Below are positions 43,579 to 52,974 of a stretch of DNA of 64,000 nt, in pieces; position 1 is the first letter of the stretch, and each line of letters begins with the position of its first letter. The notes beneath the pieces were generated by a model. It did not search any database. It was not told the origin of the DNA and saw only the letters and a program-made list of their open reading frames with translations. The DNA is taken from NCBI GenBank assembly GCA_012515235.1, contig JAAYYU010000328.1:1-64000 (forward strand), in the 5' to 3' direction. The stretch is from Candidatus Anammoximicrobium sp. (GTDB lineage: Bacteria > Planctomycetota > Planctomycetia > Pirellulales > Pirellulaceae). The position numbers and the translations under genes are program-made.

Positions 43579-44481
43579 ATGCCAGAACAGACGGGCTCAG
43601 ACGCCTTTCCGCGGTCACGGGTGATCCTGCGACAGAAACTGGAAAGTCTGCAGCGCAGCGGCGTGCAGCAACTTGCCAAGGTACCGCCGAGCATGACGCC
43701 GATCGTGCAGGAGGTAGCAGTCGTAGCGGAACTGCCGCCGGAACGGCCACGGGCTCCCGCGCCGTCCCGCCCAGCGGGGGCCGCGTCTGGTCGCCCACCC
43801 GCGGCGGCCGCCGGCGAGCGTCCGCCTTTGGCGGCAACTCCTCCCGCCTCTTCCGTCGCCGCGTCCGACCCCAGAGCGCCGTCTGCCCCGCCCACGCCGC
43901 TTGCCCCTGGCCAGCGATCCGCGGCGTTGGACGTGATTCGCCGCGAAGTGATCGTCTGTCGCCGCTGCGCTGAATTGGCGGAAAAACGGACACAGACAGT
44001 CTTCGGAGCCGGCAACCTGCAGGCTCGGCTGTGCTTTCTAGGCGAAGCGCCGGGTGCGGATGAAGACCGCCGGGGCGAGCCGTTCGTCGGGCCGGCCGGG
44101 CAGCTGCTGGACAAGATCATCGCCGCCTGCACGTTGCGTCGAGAAGACGTGTACATTCTGAACGTGCTCAAGTGCCGCCCTCCCGGAAACCGCACTCCGC
44201 TGCCCGACGAAGTGGCCAATTGCCGGAGCTTTTTCGAGCGTCAGTTGGAACTCATCCGGCCCGAATTCATTTGTTGCCTGGGCGCCGTGGCTGCCCAAAC
44301 CTTGCTACGGACAGTAGTGCCTGTCGGCCAGCTGCGCGGCAAGTTCCATGACTACCGCGGCAGCCAAGTCGTCGTGACCTACCATCCTTCGTACTTGCTC
44401 CGCACCCCGGCAATGAAACGTCATACCTGGGATGACATGAAAATGCTGATGCAAGCCATGGGCATTCCGATCCCGCCATGA
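43579..44481 (+). CDS. Uracil-DNA glycosylase, family 4 type
   Basis: 300 aa. The start at 43579 has AAGGGAGGAG directly upstream. It removes uracil from DNA in base excision repair. The Fe-S cluster cysteines are in place: C127-x-x-C130, C199 (VLKCRPPGNRTP) and C215. Motif A is GEAPGADEDRRGEPFVGPAG (155 on), and motif B is HPSYLLR (269-275). The catalytic domain covers residues ~115-300. A segment at ~50-115, rich in Pro and Ala with low complexity, links it to an N-terminal helix (VILRQKLESLQRSGVQQLAK); this extension of about 110 residues is longer than in minimal family 4 enzymes. It is located alone on the plus strand with no operon partners visible. Confidence 0.92.
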   Translation: MPEQTGSDAFPRSRVILRQKLESLQRSGVQQLAKVPPSMTPIVQEVAVVAELPPERPRAPAPSRPAGAASGRPPAAAAGERPPLAATPPASSVAASDPRAPSAPPTPLAPGQRSAALDVIRREVIVCRRCAELAEKRTQTVFGAGNLQARLCFLGEAPGADEDRRGEPFVGPAGQLLDKIIAACTLRREDVYILNVLKCRPPGNRTPLPDEVANCRSFFERQLELIRPEFICCLGAVAAQTLLRTVVPVGQLRGKFHDYRGSQVVVTYHPSYLLRTPAMKRHTWDDMKMLMQAMGIPIPP

Positions 44482-44517
44482 TGACCCGCAGAGGCGCCGG
44501 GAACGACCGGCGTGCGA

Positions 44518-47277
44518 TCAAGCTTTCTTGGTTTCCAGCAAACGCTTTCGAGCCCGGAACTCGAACGTCTGGCCGGCTTGCGTGTCCCACTCCACGACGC
44601 CCTGACCGTCGGGCGTCAAGGGCCTGACCTTGCCCTCGGGACCGACGACTTCGATTTCCGGCCAGGGGCTCAGCAGCCGCAGTCGGCCGCCGGCGGTCGA
44701 CTCGACCGTGACGGGGCCCACCGCTCCGTTTGCGCACGCCGCCGAGACCAGAAATCCGCCTTGGGCCCGCAATTGACGGAAACGGGCCGGCCGGTCCAGC
44801 GGCCAGGCGGGGAACACCCGCACCACGTCGGCGACGCTCTGGAACAGCAACTCGTTGATCGCCAGCGATGCGGCGAACTGCTCGGTGTAATGGCCGAAGT
44901 TGTTGAACCCGTGACGGGGCTCGTTGCGATTCAGCGTCAGCGTGCCGTTGGGCCGCAGCCGCGCCGTCAACTCCTCACGCACCCAGGGCAGCGTCTCAGG
45001 CATGCTCAACCGGGCGCGAGCCACGGAAAGCAGGATGGCCGAGTTGTTCCCGTTCCAGCGCAACTGGCCGATCGTCCGCGAAAACAACTCCCGCTGGGCT
45101 GCCGGCGACCAGATGCTCACCACGTCGGCCGGGAAGACGGGAGTCGCCGGCACGGAGATGTTGTAGCCGATGGGCGGCGCATCCTGGACGTCGACCACCA
45201 CCGGCGACGGGCCGGCCGAAAGCGGATAGTCGGGCAACAAGGCCGCGGCCTTCTGCCAGCGGGCCACTCGGTCGGCGTCGCGCCCCAGCGTCCGGGCTCC
45301 CTCGATCGCCGCGGCAAACATGTAGCGGAACATGCCCAGGCAAAACGCGCCGTTGCGATTTCGCTCGAACCGCTTGGTCCAGCCCCAATGCTCCGGCGAA
45401 ACGGTGGGCGCGAGAACAATCTTCCCGTCCGCCGCCGGCTCGCAAAGACCGATGAAGTTCGCCTGGAAATCGGCGATCTCGCGGACCACCGGATAGGCAA
45501 CCCGCTCCAGGAATTCGCGCGACGGCTCGTACTTGTAGTGCCACCAGACCGGCTGGGCGGAGAAACCGGCCACACCGAGCGTCCAGCCCCAGACATGATG
45601 AATGTACTGACGCCGCGTCGGCCCCCGGCACGCTTCGGGCGGCGGTTCGTAAGCGAACAACACGTGCGGAAGGTAGGCGCCCTCGATCCCAAACAACTCC
45701 CGGCACAGCCACCGCGCCCGCGGCAGGTAATCGACGATCAGCCGGTCGTACGGCTCGGACAACTCGGGATGGTTGCTGCTGTAGACGGGCCAGTAGGTGG
45801 ACTGGATGTTGTAGTTGGTGTGGTAATCGCCGTGCCAGGCAGGGCCGTCGCTGACCAGGCTCGCGAACAAGCCGGGCGACACGGCGCCCGGCCGGACGAC
45901 GCAGCGAAGGAAGTACAGGTTGCGGTACCATAGGGCCTGCAGCAGCGGGTCGTCCAGTTCCAGGCCGCTGCGGGACCAGAATCGTTCCCAGACCGCCTCG
46001 TGGGCTTTCAGCACAGCGTCCGGACCGGCCGCCAGCGTCTCGCTGGCCAACTGGATCGCGGCGGCTTTCGGGTCCGCGGCTTCGCGGCTGGTAACGATGG
46101 CCAGGGCCTGCCGGCCGCCGCGCGTCACCAGGGCGACCGCGAAGCGCATTCCCGCCCAGCCCGGATCGCCGGGGATCTGCTGCAGGATGGTCTGCACCCC
46201 TGGCTGCGGCTGCGCTGGCTCCGGCTCCGGCAAGTCGCGTGCGCGGGCCGCCTCCAGCCTGCCCGCACCGCCTTGATCGATCAGGATCACGTTGCGGTCG
46301 GCCAGGGCGCGGATCGCGGCCGAGGGAACGCCGCGGCAGTTGCCCTTGACGGCGACCGCGGCGCGGCGGATATCCAGCCGGGCAGGCGAGGTCGGCTCCG
46401 GCTGGGCCTCCAGGTTCAAGGTCACCTTGCCCCGAGGCCCCGCCAACGCTACCTCTTGAAAGCGGTTCTCCGCCCGCTGGCCGTCTTCGGTCCAGGTGTA
46501 CAGGATCACCTGTGCGGCCGCCACCCCCTTGGGCAATGGGAATGTCCGCACAGCCGTTTCCGTCGGCGTTTCCTGCCAGCCCGTGCCGAAGACGCCCTGC
46601 CCCTCGGCGCCCATCAGGTCGACGTAGAAACGCGCGTTCTCCGTGCCGGAGACCTCGACCCGCAGTTCCGGGTACTCGCGCGTGTCGACCTGGATCGGAC
46701 CGTAGGAGAAGCCGTTGGAAGCGCCGGCTCTGCCTGCGATGCTCATCACGCCGGCGCCGGCGCGGTAGTCCCAGCCGTTCTGGGCGCCTTCGGCCCGAAT
46801 CCGAATCCAATTCGGTTCCGCCGCCGCTGCGCCAAGGATCAGCCGGGCACAGAGGCGGGGGCACGGATAGGGATGCGCATGGTAGCTGTCCGGCCCCGTC
46901 CAGGACACGCCGTCGTCGAGAAGCACGGAACCGTTCTGGGTGATCGTCGCCCCACGATTGAAGGCCCATTTCCGGACCAACTCCAGCGTCGGCAGCGGCG
47001 GGTCGCGGTCCGCATCCAGCCGCGCGTCCCACACGTCGTTCTTGGTCAGGTTCAATTTCAGCTGTCCGCGGTCGGTATAGACCAACGCATTCAAATCCCC
47101 GTTGCCGATCAGCAGCGCGTCGTCCAGGACGCTGTCCAGCCGCTGGACGGACACCGCCGCCGCGTCCAAAGCGGCCGGAAACGGAACCGCTTCGCCGGCG
47201 CTGGCGTTCCGCCCGTCCAGTCCGATCCAGAGCAGAAGCAGAGACAACAAGGCCCCTCGCCACCGCGCCGCAGACAT
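44518..47277 (-). CDS. Secreted GH95-like (alpha-L-fucosidase-type) glycosidase
   Basis: 919 aa. The signal peptide is GALLSLLLLWIGLDGRNASAG, and GGGGAGAG stands before ATG 47277. The N-terminus has a beta-sandwich start typical of GH95 and related families (LIGNGDLNALVY, LTKNDVWDA). The helical (alpha/alpha)6 barrel contains HTNYNIQSTYWPVYSSNHPEL, matching the GH95 segment with two catalytic Asn residues (N-x-x-N here rather than N-x-N, so this is not certain), and later FGHYTEQFAASLAINELLFQS. The C-terminal beta domain ends with TFEFRARKR. GH95 cleaves alpha-1,2-fucosides, but neighbouring families share the fold, so specificity is open. The product is probably periplasmic or extracellular. 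Confidence 0.75.
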   Translation of the reverse strand: MSAARWRGALLSLLLLWIGLDGRNASAGEAVPFPAALDAAAVSVQRLDSVLDDALLIGNGDLNALVYTDRGQLKLNLTKNDVWDARLDADRDPPLPTLELVRKWAFNRGATITQNGSVLLDDGVSWTGPDSYHAHPYPCPRLCARLILGAAAAEPNWIRIRAEGAQNGWDYRAGAGVMSIAGRAGASNGFSYGPIQVDTREYPELRVEVSGTENARFYVDLMGAEGQGVFGTGWQETPTETAVRTFPLPKGVAAAQVILYTWTEDGQRAENRFQEVALAGPRGKVTLNLEAQPEPTSPARLDIRRAAVAVKGNCRGVPSAAIRALADRNVILIDQGGAGRLEAARARDLPEPEPAQPQPGVQTILQQIPGDPGWAGMRFAVALVTRGGRQALAIVTSREAADPKAAAIQLASETLAAGPDAVLKAHEAVWERFWSRSGLELDDPLLQALWYRNLYFLRCVVRPGAVSPGLFASLVSDGPAWHGDYHTNYNIQSTYWPVYSSNHPELSEPYDRLIVDYLPRARWLCRELFGIEGAYLPHVLFAYEPPPEACRGPTRRQYIHHVWGWTLGVAGFSAQPVWWHYKYEPSREFLERVAYPVVREIADFQANFIGLCEPAADGKIVLAPTVSPEHWGWTKRFERNRNGAFCLGMFRYMFAAAIEGARTLGRDADRVARWQKAAALLPDYPLSAGPSPVVVDVQDAPPIGYNISVPATPVFPADVVSIWSPAAQRELFSRTIGQLRWNGNNSAILLSVARARLSMPETLPWVREELTARLRPNGTLTLNRNEPRHGFNNFGHYTEQFAASLAINELLFQSVADVVRVFPAWPLDRPARFRQLRAQGGFLVSAACANGAVGPVTVESTAGGRLRLLSPWPEIEVVGPEGKVRPLTPDGQGVVEWDTQAGQTFEFRARKRLLETKKA

Positions 47278-47398
47278 TTTTTTCTCTCCCCAGAAAGAAC
47301 ACGGAATCCGACAAGTCCCGGCCAGAAAACGTCGGAACGTTCCCTGGCCTTTCAGTCCTTTGCCTGCGTTCCGCCTGAGCGCTGCGGCCTGCTGGACG

Positions 47399-48640
47399 CT
47401 AGGTCTTCAATCCGCGCAGATTCACTTCGCGGGTCTTGCCTTCCTTGATCAATTCGTCCATTGTCAGCCACGTTTTCCGCAACATGGCCTCGCGGCCGAG
47501 GATGCCCGTCAGGGTGCTGTCGACCGAGCGGTGGGCGGTCGCATTGTCGAATTCGCCCTGCGTAATGCAACGATAAAACTCGGCGATGTTGGCCTTGGCT
47601 CCATCCGCGTAAATGCTGCCGGACGCGGCGCCCGAGTAGTGCTGGGAGCCGCCGCGGATGAAGACCTGGCCCGAGTACGCGATGTGCGCCGTGGCCTCCA
47701 GGCCCATGATGTCGGCGGCCAGGTTGTACATCACGGCGTTGTTTTGCAGCAGCTGAGTCGCATGGGTCCAACAGGTTCCATCCTGGAGCTGAAACACGAC
47801 TCCGCCACAGTCCGAGCGGTCGCCGTGCGGATCGGGCCGGACGATCCGCGCGTACCCGCCGGCTGCGACCGCCCGCTGGCCCAGGCTCCACACGACGCCG
47901 TCGATGATGTGAATGTCGTACAGCAGCAGCAGATCGCCGCTGAGCCCGATGTGCGAGTACCAGGCGCGGCGGAACAAGTTCTCGATCGTCGGCCCGACCG
48001 GCGGATCCGGCAATTTGCCGCAGGTGCCGCCGGAATAGATATGCGCCAACCCGCCCAGGGCGTTGGCGGCGATGCGTTTTTTCACTTCCTGATTCGCTTC
48101 GTCCGTGGGCAACTGGTAATCGACGCGGAAGCACAGCTTTTTCTCCGTCGCCTTCTTCGCCAGGGCCTGCATGGCGAAGACGGCTGGCACATCGACCGCA
48201 AACGGCTTGGCCGTGTACAGGTGGACGCCCGCGTCGATCGCGGCGGCGGCTTGCTCGGGATAAAAGTAGGGGATGTCCTTCAGGACCAGCGCCTCGACGC
48301 CGCTGTCCAGCACGCGTTTGTATCCGGAAAGGCCGCTGAAGCGTTTCCCCGCCGGGACACCGAGTCTCTCGCCGACGGTGTTGACCGTCTCCTCAAAGTA
48401 GTCGGCCGCGGCTACGATCTCGTATCCCGGATGCTGCTTGAACAGATTGGCGATCCAGCTGCCCCGGCTCCCCAACCCCACGAACCCGAGGCGGACCTTG
48501 CGCTCGACGGACACGGCGGCCGCAGGCTTGGCGCCAGCCTCTTGCGCCAGTGCCGTGGACGCGGCGGCCAGCAGCGGGACGGTGGCGGCAGCCGTCCGCT
48601 CAACAAACGTGCGGCGAGTCAGAGATTGACCGGTCATCAT
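47399..48640 (-). CDS. Tat-exported Gfo/Idh/MocA-family oxidoreductase
   Basis: 413 aa. The first ATG of a double ATG (48640, 48637) is chosen; AGGAGC lies 8 bases upstream. A twin-arginine signal (SLTRRTF, then TAAATVPLLAAASTALA) means that it is exported folded, with cofactor. The Rossmann domain begins at RLGFVGLGSRGSW. In place of the usual EKP, the motif reads YTAKPF (about residue 140), with the Lys-Pro kept. The C-terminal domain is of the usual beta type. Secreted family members in planctomycetes sit with glycoside hydrolases and are thought to act on sugars in an NAD(P)-dependent way. Here it lies between a GH95-like gene and a WbsX/GH99-like gene on the same strand. Confidence 0.85.
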   Translation of the reverse strand: MMTGQSLTRRTFVERTAAATVPLLAAASTALAQEAGAKPAAAVSVERKVRLGFVGLGSRGSWIANLFKQHPGYEIVAAADYFEETVNTVGERLGVPAGKRFSGLSGYKRVLDSGVEALVLKDIPYFYPEQAAAAIDAGVHLYTAKPFAVDVPAVFAMQALAKKATEKKLCFRVDYQLPTDEANQEVKKRIAANALGGLAHIYSGGTCGKLPDPPVGPTIENLFRRAWYSHIGLSGDLLLLYDIHIIDGVVWSLGQRAVAAGGYARIVRPDPHGDRSDCGGVVFQLQDGTCWTHATQLLQNNAVMYNLAADIMGLEATAHIAYSGQVFIRGGSQHYSGAASGSIYADGAKANIAEFYRCITQGEFDNATAHRSVDSTLTGILGREAMLRKTWLTMDELIKEGKTREVNLRGLKT

Positions 48641-48932
48641 GGCGACAGCTCCTGTTGTCTGTAGTTTTCCTCGGGCGTGCCGGAACAGCGGCGCGCCAAC
48701 TGTCTCGCGAATGCCAGCCAGTCTAGCCCTGGGGTGGACTGCCTGCAACAACGGCAAGCGGAACGGCAAGCGTACGGCCCGCGGCGGGCATTCGAGCCGC
48801 GGCGAGCATTCGATCGGGGGCAACCTACGCGACGCTCCGCCGCAACCGCGCGGGAAAGTGCGGTGCCCTGTCACCCACGCTGGATCGCGGCTTGCGGCGT
48901 TGTCGCCAAACCCGTTTGGGAGTCCTGGTCAA

Positions 48933-50198
48933 TCAGCGGGATTCCGGCCCGCCGTCGCGGCGTGGAGCGAAGGTCCGGCGGATGGCCTCCAAGAAGCCCG
49001 TGCCGTAGCGCTCTTCGGGAAGCAAGTAACAGCCCTCGGTCCATTCGTTCCACGCGTTGATGAGCACGGCAAAGGGCTGCCGCGGGTCGCGTTCGACGTG
49101 CCGGGCGACGTCATGCAAGAGTTGCTCGAACCGCTCGGGCGTGTTCCCGACCACGACGGGAACGTAGGGGTATTCGTGCCGCTTGGAGGCCGGGGCGACC
49201 GGGAAGGGCCAGGGCACGTCCGGGGCACAGCGCGGCGTCACATCCCAGCCGGTCGTGACCACCGGCACGTCGACCAGCGGCGCCGACGCCATCCGCTGCC
49301 AGTGCTCCCGGTGCGCTTGCATGACGTCCTCGTACTGCTCCGTCAGGTCGGGCCCGGCTTGGCCGGCCGAGTGTACGTTGTATCGGCTCGTGCTCAGGAA
49401 CCCCGCCTCCTTGAGCACCGCTGCCGACTTGGGATCGGCCACCATGCCGTTGAAGTGCATCGGCGGCAGGCCGGCCTGGCGCAGCCGATCGTCGATTTTC
49501 TCCAGCAACTTGCGGGTTTCGAGCGGGCCGCCCAATTCCGCGACGAACCGGGTCGGTTGAAAGATGCTGAAGAACAGCCGGCCTTCGACTTGCCAGTAGT
49601 TCGGCTGGCGGAAATAGTGCTCCACGCAATAATCCATCACACGCTCCAGGTCGCGCGGCGAGTGACGCGACGGCAGCCACACCGTCCGCTCCTTGCCGAA
49701 CGCCGGGCAGAACTGGTCCCGGCGGTCGTGGTTGGCCCACATCAGGGCGAACTTCATGCGGTGGCGATTGGCAGCGCGCAGGAAGCCCTGTTCCAACGCC
49801 TCCTCCATGTTCTGGACGCCGCTGTACCAGTACCAGTCATACAGAAACACGTCGATGCCGTGCTCCACCGCCAAGTCGATTTCCCGTTCCACCCATTTCG
49901 GGTCGCTCTCGTCGAAACAACCCCAGACAGGCTTCAGCGGCTGGTGATGGCCGGGAAACCGGGGAATCGCCGCTTTCATGCCCTCCCATTCCGTCCAGCC
50001 CTCGCCTTTCCAGGCGCTCCCGTGATCGTAAGTGTGCCAATGCGGGTAATACACGGCGACCACCTCGGGCCGCCGCGGGCCGCCTGACTCAGCAGCCCAC
50101 GCAGACTCAACGCCGCCAGCGATCATCAGACCGATGGCCAACAGAAAGACGCTGGTTGGCAGCCGATGCTGCCGGAGGCAACGCTGGATGCAGTACAT
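48933..50198 (-). CDS. Secreted WbsX/GH99-like protein
   Basis: 421 aa. It has a signal peptide (SVFLLAIGLMIAGGVESAWAAE), and AGGAG lies 9 bases before ATG 50198. The domain runs from VVAVYYPHWH to the end: GWTEWEGM, DVFLYDWYWYSG, FALMWANHD, VVTTGWDVTPR and INAWNEWTEGCYLLPEE. The double acidic NEWTEG segment is the part most conserved in this family and may contain the catalytic residues. It shares this domain with the larger protein at 511-3231 but lacks its beta-sandwich modules. Substrate unknown; alpha-mannosides or other polysaccharides are possible from the GH99 relationship. Confidence 0.85.
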   Translation of the reverse strand: MYCIQRCLRQHRLPTSVFLLAIGLMIAGGVESAWAAESGGPRRPEVVAVYYPHWHTYDHGSAWKGEGWTEWEGMKAAIPRFPGHHQPLKPVWGCFDESDPKWVEREIDLAVEHGIDVFLYDWYWYSGVQNMEEALEQGFLRAANRHRMKFALMWANHDRRDQFCPAFGKERTVWLPSRHSPRDLERVMDYCVEHYFRQPNYWQVEGRLFFSIFQPTRFVAELGGPLETRKLLEKIDDRLRQAGLPPMHFNGMVADPKSAAVLKEAGFLSTSRYNVHSAGQAGPDLTEQYEDVMQAHREHWQRMASAPLVDVPVVTTGWDVTPRCAPDVPWPFPVAPASKRHEYPYVPVVVGNTPERFEQLLHDVARHVERDPRQPFAVLINAWNEWTEGCYLLPEERYGTGFLEAIRRTFAPRRDGGPESR

Positions 50199-50379
50199 CG
50201 TCCCGGTCTCCTCAATTCTCGATGTCCAACCTCAGGCCGGCGCCGGCCAAACGGAAACACGCGTCCCTCGCCGGCCGGCATCCTCCTCTTTTTCCAACTG
50301 GCGGTCAAGGCTCCGCGTCCGCACCCGCGCGGGGACGCCGCCTGCTGCAACGGTGGCCAAAATGACTTCCCGGATTTCG

Positions 50380-50408
50380 GCCACCACGCTGCTCGCCAGC
50401 GTGGTGGC
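50380..50408. repeat. Perfect 12-bp inverted repeat
   Basis: GCCACCACGCTG, CTCGC, CAGCGTGGTGGC. It lies 86 bases past the stop of the DUF2079 gene (minus strand) and could end its transcript, but no T-run follows. It may also be an unrelated hairpin upstream of the WbsX/GH99-like gene. The remainder of 50199-50493 shows nothing. Confidence 0.5.
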
Positions 50409-50493
50409 TACCCTCGCAAAGTCGTTGCGGACTCCCTCCTGCGAATCGGCGCTCTCGTCTTGCCGCCAGGTCCCGCCGAAACGGGAAGTTATT

Positions 50494-52617
50494 TCAGCCT
50501 CCGTTGCCTGGCGGACGGGCAAGCACAACCAGGCCTTCCCGCGCAACCTGCTCTTGATACCCCGCCCGTCGGGCTTCCGCCAGGATGAATTCCGTCTTCT
50601 CAAGCGACTGCTGGAAACACTCGCACGTGTCCACGACAATCCAGTCGAAAACCTCCGCGCCGCTCCGCCCGGCACCCGCCTCGGCACACAACGCGTCCCA
50701 GCGGACGATCGCCTGTTCCACCGTTTCCAGGCGGCGGACATTCAGCAGATGCGCGGCGATGCGTCCGCTGGCGATGGCGCTGGCCTGCTTGGAATTCACC
50801 CGCGCCACGATTTCGTTCAATTCCCGATGGCTCGCCGTTCCGGGCCGCCGCGGATTCTGCTCGCTTGGACCGTCGGTCCCCTGGTAGGTCCGAGCCCGCA
50901 TGACGGCCAAGGTCGGACTGCTCCATGGCAGGGCCCCAAAGAACGTCGACGCCACCAGGCAGGACACCAGCGCCGCCAGACCGGCCGCTGGATTGCTTTC
51001 CCTCAAGGCCTTGGGCCGCCCCGCGACAACCGCCTCGCGCGGCGCCGCCAAACGCCTGTCGCCGGCAACCGCGGAAAGGAACAAGATCGGCAGCAACGTG
51101 GTCACATACTGAAATGCGATCGACTTGGCCGGAGGATGATCCCAGCCCATCAGCAACCCCAGCGGGAACACGGCCGCCAGCAGGATCAGACGCCCTGGGA
51201 GCAGCGCAGCCGGTGTCAGCGGCAGCAACAGCGAACACAGAAACAGCATGGACCCGAGGCTCAGCGTTTGCCCCCAGAAGGCTTTCGGCCGCAGCAAGGG
51301 CGACAAGGCGATCTCGATCCCCGAGTCACCCAGGTTGGCAAAGCGTTCTGTCTGGTACTGAGTGAACGCGGCGTAGCGGGCAATCAGAACAAAGGCGACG
51401 GTGCATGTCGCCCAGATCGCCAGCCAGGCCCACGCCGGCAGCCGCCGGGCCAAGGCCGCTTCGGGAGCGTCGAGGCCATGGCCGAGGCGGCCGCCGCGTT
51501 CGCTCCACCAGGCCTGCAATCCCAAGGCGGCTGCCAGGCAGGCCCACGCCACAATCACCGCTTCTTCAAAACTGCACGCCAACACCGCCAGCCCTGCGGC
51601 CCACCCCCAGCGGCCGGCCAACAGCGCCGCCACCGCCGCAAACATCAACGGCAGGGCAAGACTGATCGGATGCCAACCGTAGGAATAGTTCAAATTCAGC
51701 TGCCCCACCGCGGGAAATGCCAGGTACGCAGCAGCCCACATCGCCGCACCGGCCGGCCGCACGCCCCAGGCCTGCGCGATGCAGAATACCCCCAACGCGG
51801 GCAACGCCAGACAGACTGCCTGCAACAACAAAAAAAGCCGCGCATCCGGCCACAGTCCCCACAGCGGCGCGAGCAGGGCCAGGCCGGGATTGAAATGGTC
51901 CCAAAACGCAGGCAGGCTGGGCGTCTCCAGCAGAAACCCTCGGCCCTCCCATGTGCTGGCAACGCGGTAGGCAAAATGGCCAAAATCGTGATAGCCGAGC
52001 ATGAATTCGTCATACGCCCGGCAGCCCTCCAGGTACCACCATCCGCCCGCCGCGACGGTCAGCAGCCCGGTGATCGCCCAGGGCGTCCAAGGCGCGACGT
52101 TCGCCGCTAACCGGACCGGCTTCCGCCCTGCAACCGCGCCCGTCCCCGACGACGACCGCGACGACCAGAAAGCCCCCACGCCGGTCCCGTCGCGAGTCAA
52201 GGCCGCCATCGCGGCTCCGGAAATTCCCGTCAACAGCAACGGCTCCCAGAACGTGTACTCGATGACCACCCCCAGAACTCGAAGCGCGTCCAGCAGCGGG
52301 ACGCTGTAGGCGAGCATCAACCAACGTCCGGCGGTTCCCAGCCATCGCCCTCGACGCCGGGCGGTATCCACGCACGCAGCCGCGAAAACGCCGCCCGCCA
52401 GCAGCATCGTCAGCAGTTTCCACGCGGGCAGAGCCAGGAATCCCCAGAGGGCCGGGGCGGACGCGAGGACGTCGTGAAGGACGATCTGGTGCTCGCGCGC
52501 AGCCACCAACGCGACGGCCCAGAACCAGCCGACGGTAAGGACGAAGACGGTCATCGCGTCGCGCCGCCGCCGGGTGTCCGGCGGCAACGGAACTTGGCCG
52601 CGCTGCTCTCGTGACAT
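50494..52617 (-). CDS. DUF2079 polytopic membrane protein
   Basis: 707 aa from ATG 52617; ATG 52554 (MTVFVLTVG) would start right at the first span. About 11-12 hydrophobic spans cover residues 20-560. The family segment is recognisable in the first large extracytoplasmic loop: HDFGHFAYRVASTW, then FWDHFNPGLALLAPLW, where the Asp and His are typical of GT-C-like glycosyltransferase folds. QLNLNYSYGWHPISLALPLMF is also a family hallmark. The ~130-residue soluble C-terminal part has an alpha/beta pattern (ELNEIVARVNSKQASAIASGR). DUF2079 proteins are suspected lipid-linked glycosyltransferases, without proof. No partner gene is coupled to it. Confidence 0.85.
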   Translation of the reverse strand: MSREQRGQVPLPPDTRRRRDAMTVFVLTVGWFWAVALVAAREHQIVLHDVLASAPALWGFLALPAWKLLTMLLAGGVFAAACVDTARRRGRWLGTAGRWLMLAYSVPLLDALRVLGVVIEYTFWEPLLLTGISGAAMAALTRDGTGVGAFWSSRSSSGTGAVAGRKPVRLAANVAPWTPWAITGLLTVAAGGWWYLEGCRAYDEFMLGYHDFGHFAYRVASTWEGRGFLLETPSLPAFWDHFNPGLALLAPLWGLWPDARLFLLLQAVCLALPALGVFCIAQAWGVRPAGAAMWAAAYLAFPAVGQLNLNYSYGWHPISLALPLMFAAVAALLAGRWGWAAGLAVLACSFEEAVIVAWACLAAALGLQAWWSERGGRLGHGLDAPEAALARRLPAWAWLAIWATCTVAFVLIARYAAFTQYQTERFANLGDSGIEIALSPLLRPKAFWGQTLSLGSMLFLCSLLLPLTPAALLPGRLILLAAVFPLGLLMGWDHPPAKSIAFQYVTTLLPILFLSAVAGDRRLAAPREAVVAGRPKALRESNPAAGLAALVSCLVASTFFGALPWSSPTLAVMRARTYQGTDGPSEQNPRRPGTASHRELNEIVARVNSKQASAIASGRIAAHLLNVRRLETVEQAIVRWDALCAEAGAGRSGAEVFDWIVVDTCECFQQSLEKTEFILAEARRAGYQEQVAREGLVVLARPPGNGG

Positions 52618-52974
52618 GACGCCATCGTCCCGCGGAGCCGGCGGGCCGTCAAGACGCGATGCCCGGTCGACGTGTCCGGGAGCGCCTTTGCAGAAGACGC
52701 CGCGCCCCGTCGTGGTGAGCTGCCAGAACTCGGCGAACGGGCGGGCTCTAGCCCACCTGTTCCATGCGTCCCAGCAGGCCAGCTTGGGAACGATCTTGCG
52801 TATCGCCGCGTCGGACGCGAACTCAGACCGGTTCCCTTCGTGTCACCAGGCCCACCCTGGAAAGAACGCAACAGGCTGTTGGGGGCCGCCGCAAAAAAAC
52901 AGACCTCGCGGCGGCCTAAGCCGTCGCGAGGTCTCCAAGCCAAGAAGGTCGTTCGGTCGCTGCCGCGTTTTCGA
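52618..52974. other. 357-bp gap with the terminator of the downstream lipoprotein gene
   Basis: It lies between the DUF2079 gene and the lipoprotein gene, both on the minus strand. It holds a strong terminator at 52893-52934 (separate entry). The rest, including the expected promoter of the DUF2079 gene near 52620-52700, shows no recognisable signal and no supported frame. Confidence 0.5.
52893..52934 (-). terminator. Rho-independent terminator
   Basis: For minus-strand transcripts: a 14-bp stem (AGACCTCGCGGCGG, loop CCTAAG, CCGTCGCGAGGTCT, one G-T pair) at 52901-52934, followed by seven T (A at 52893-52899 on the plus strand). It ends the lipoprotein gene at 52975-53550. Confidence 0.88.
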
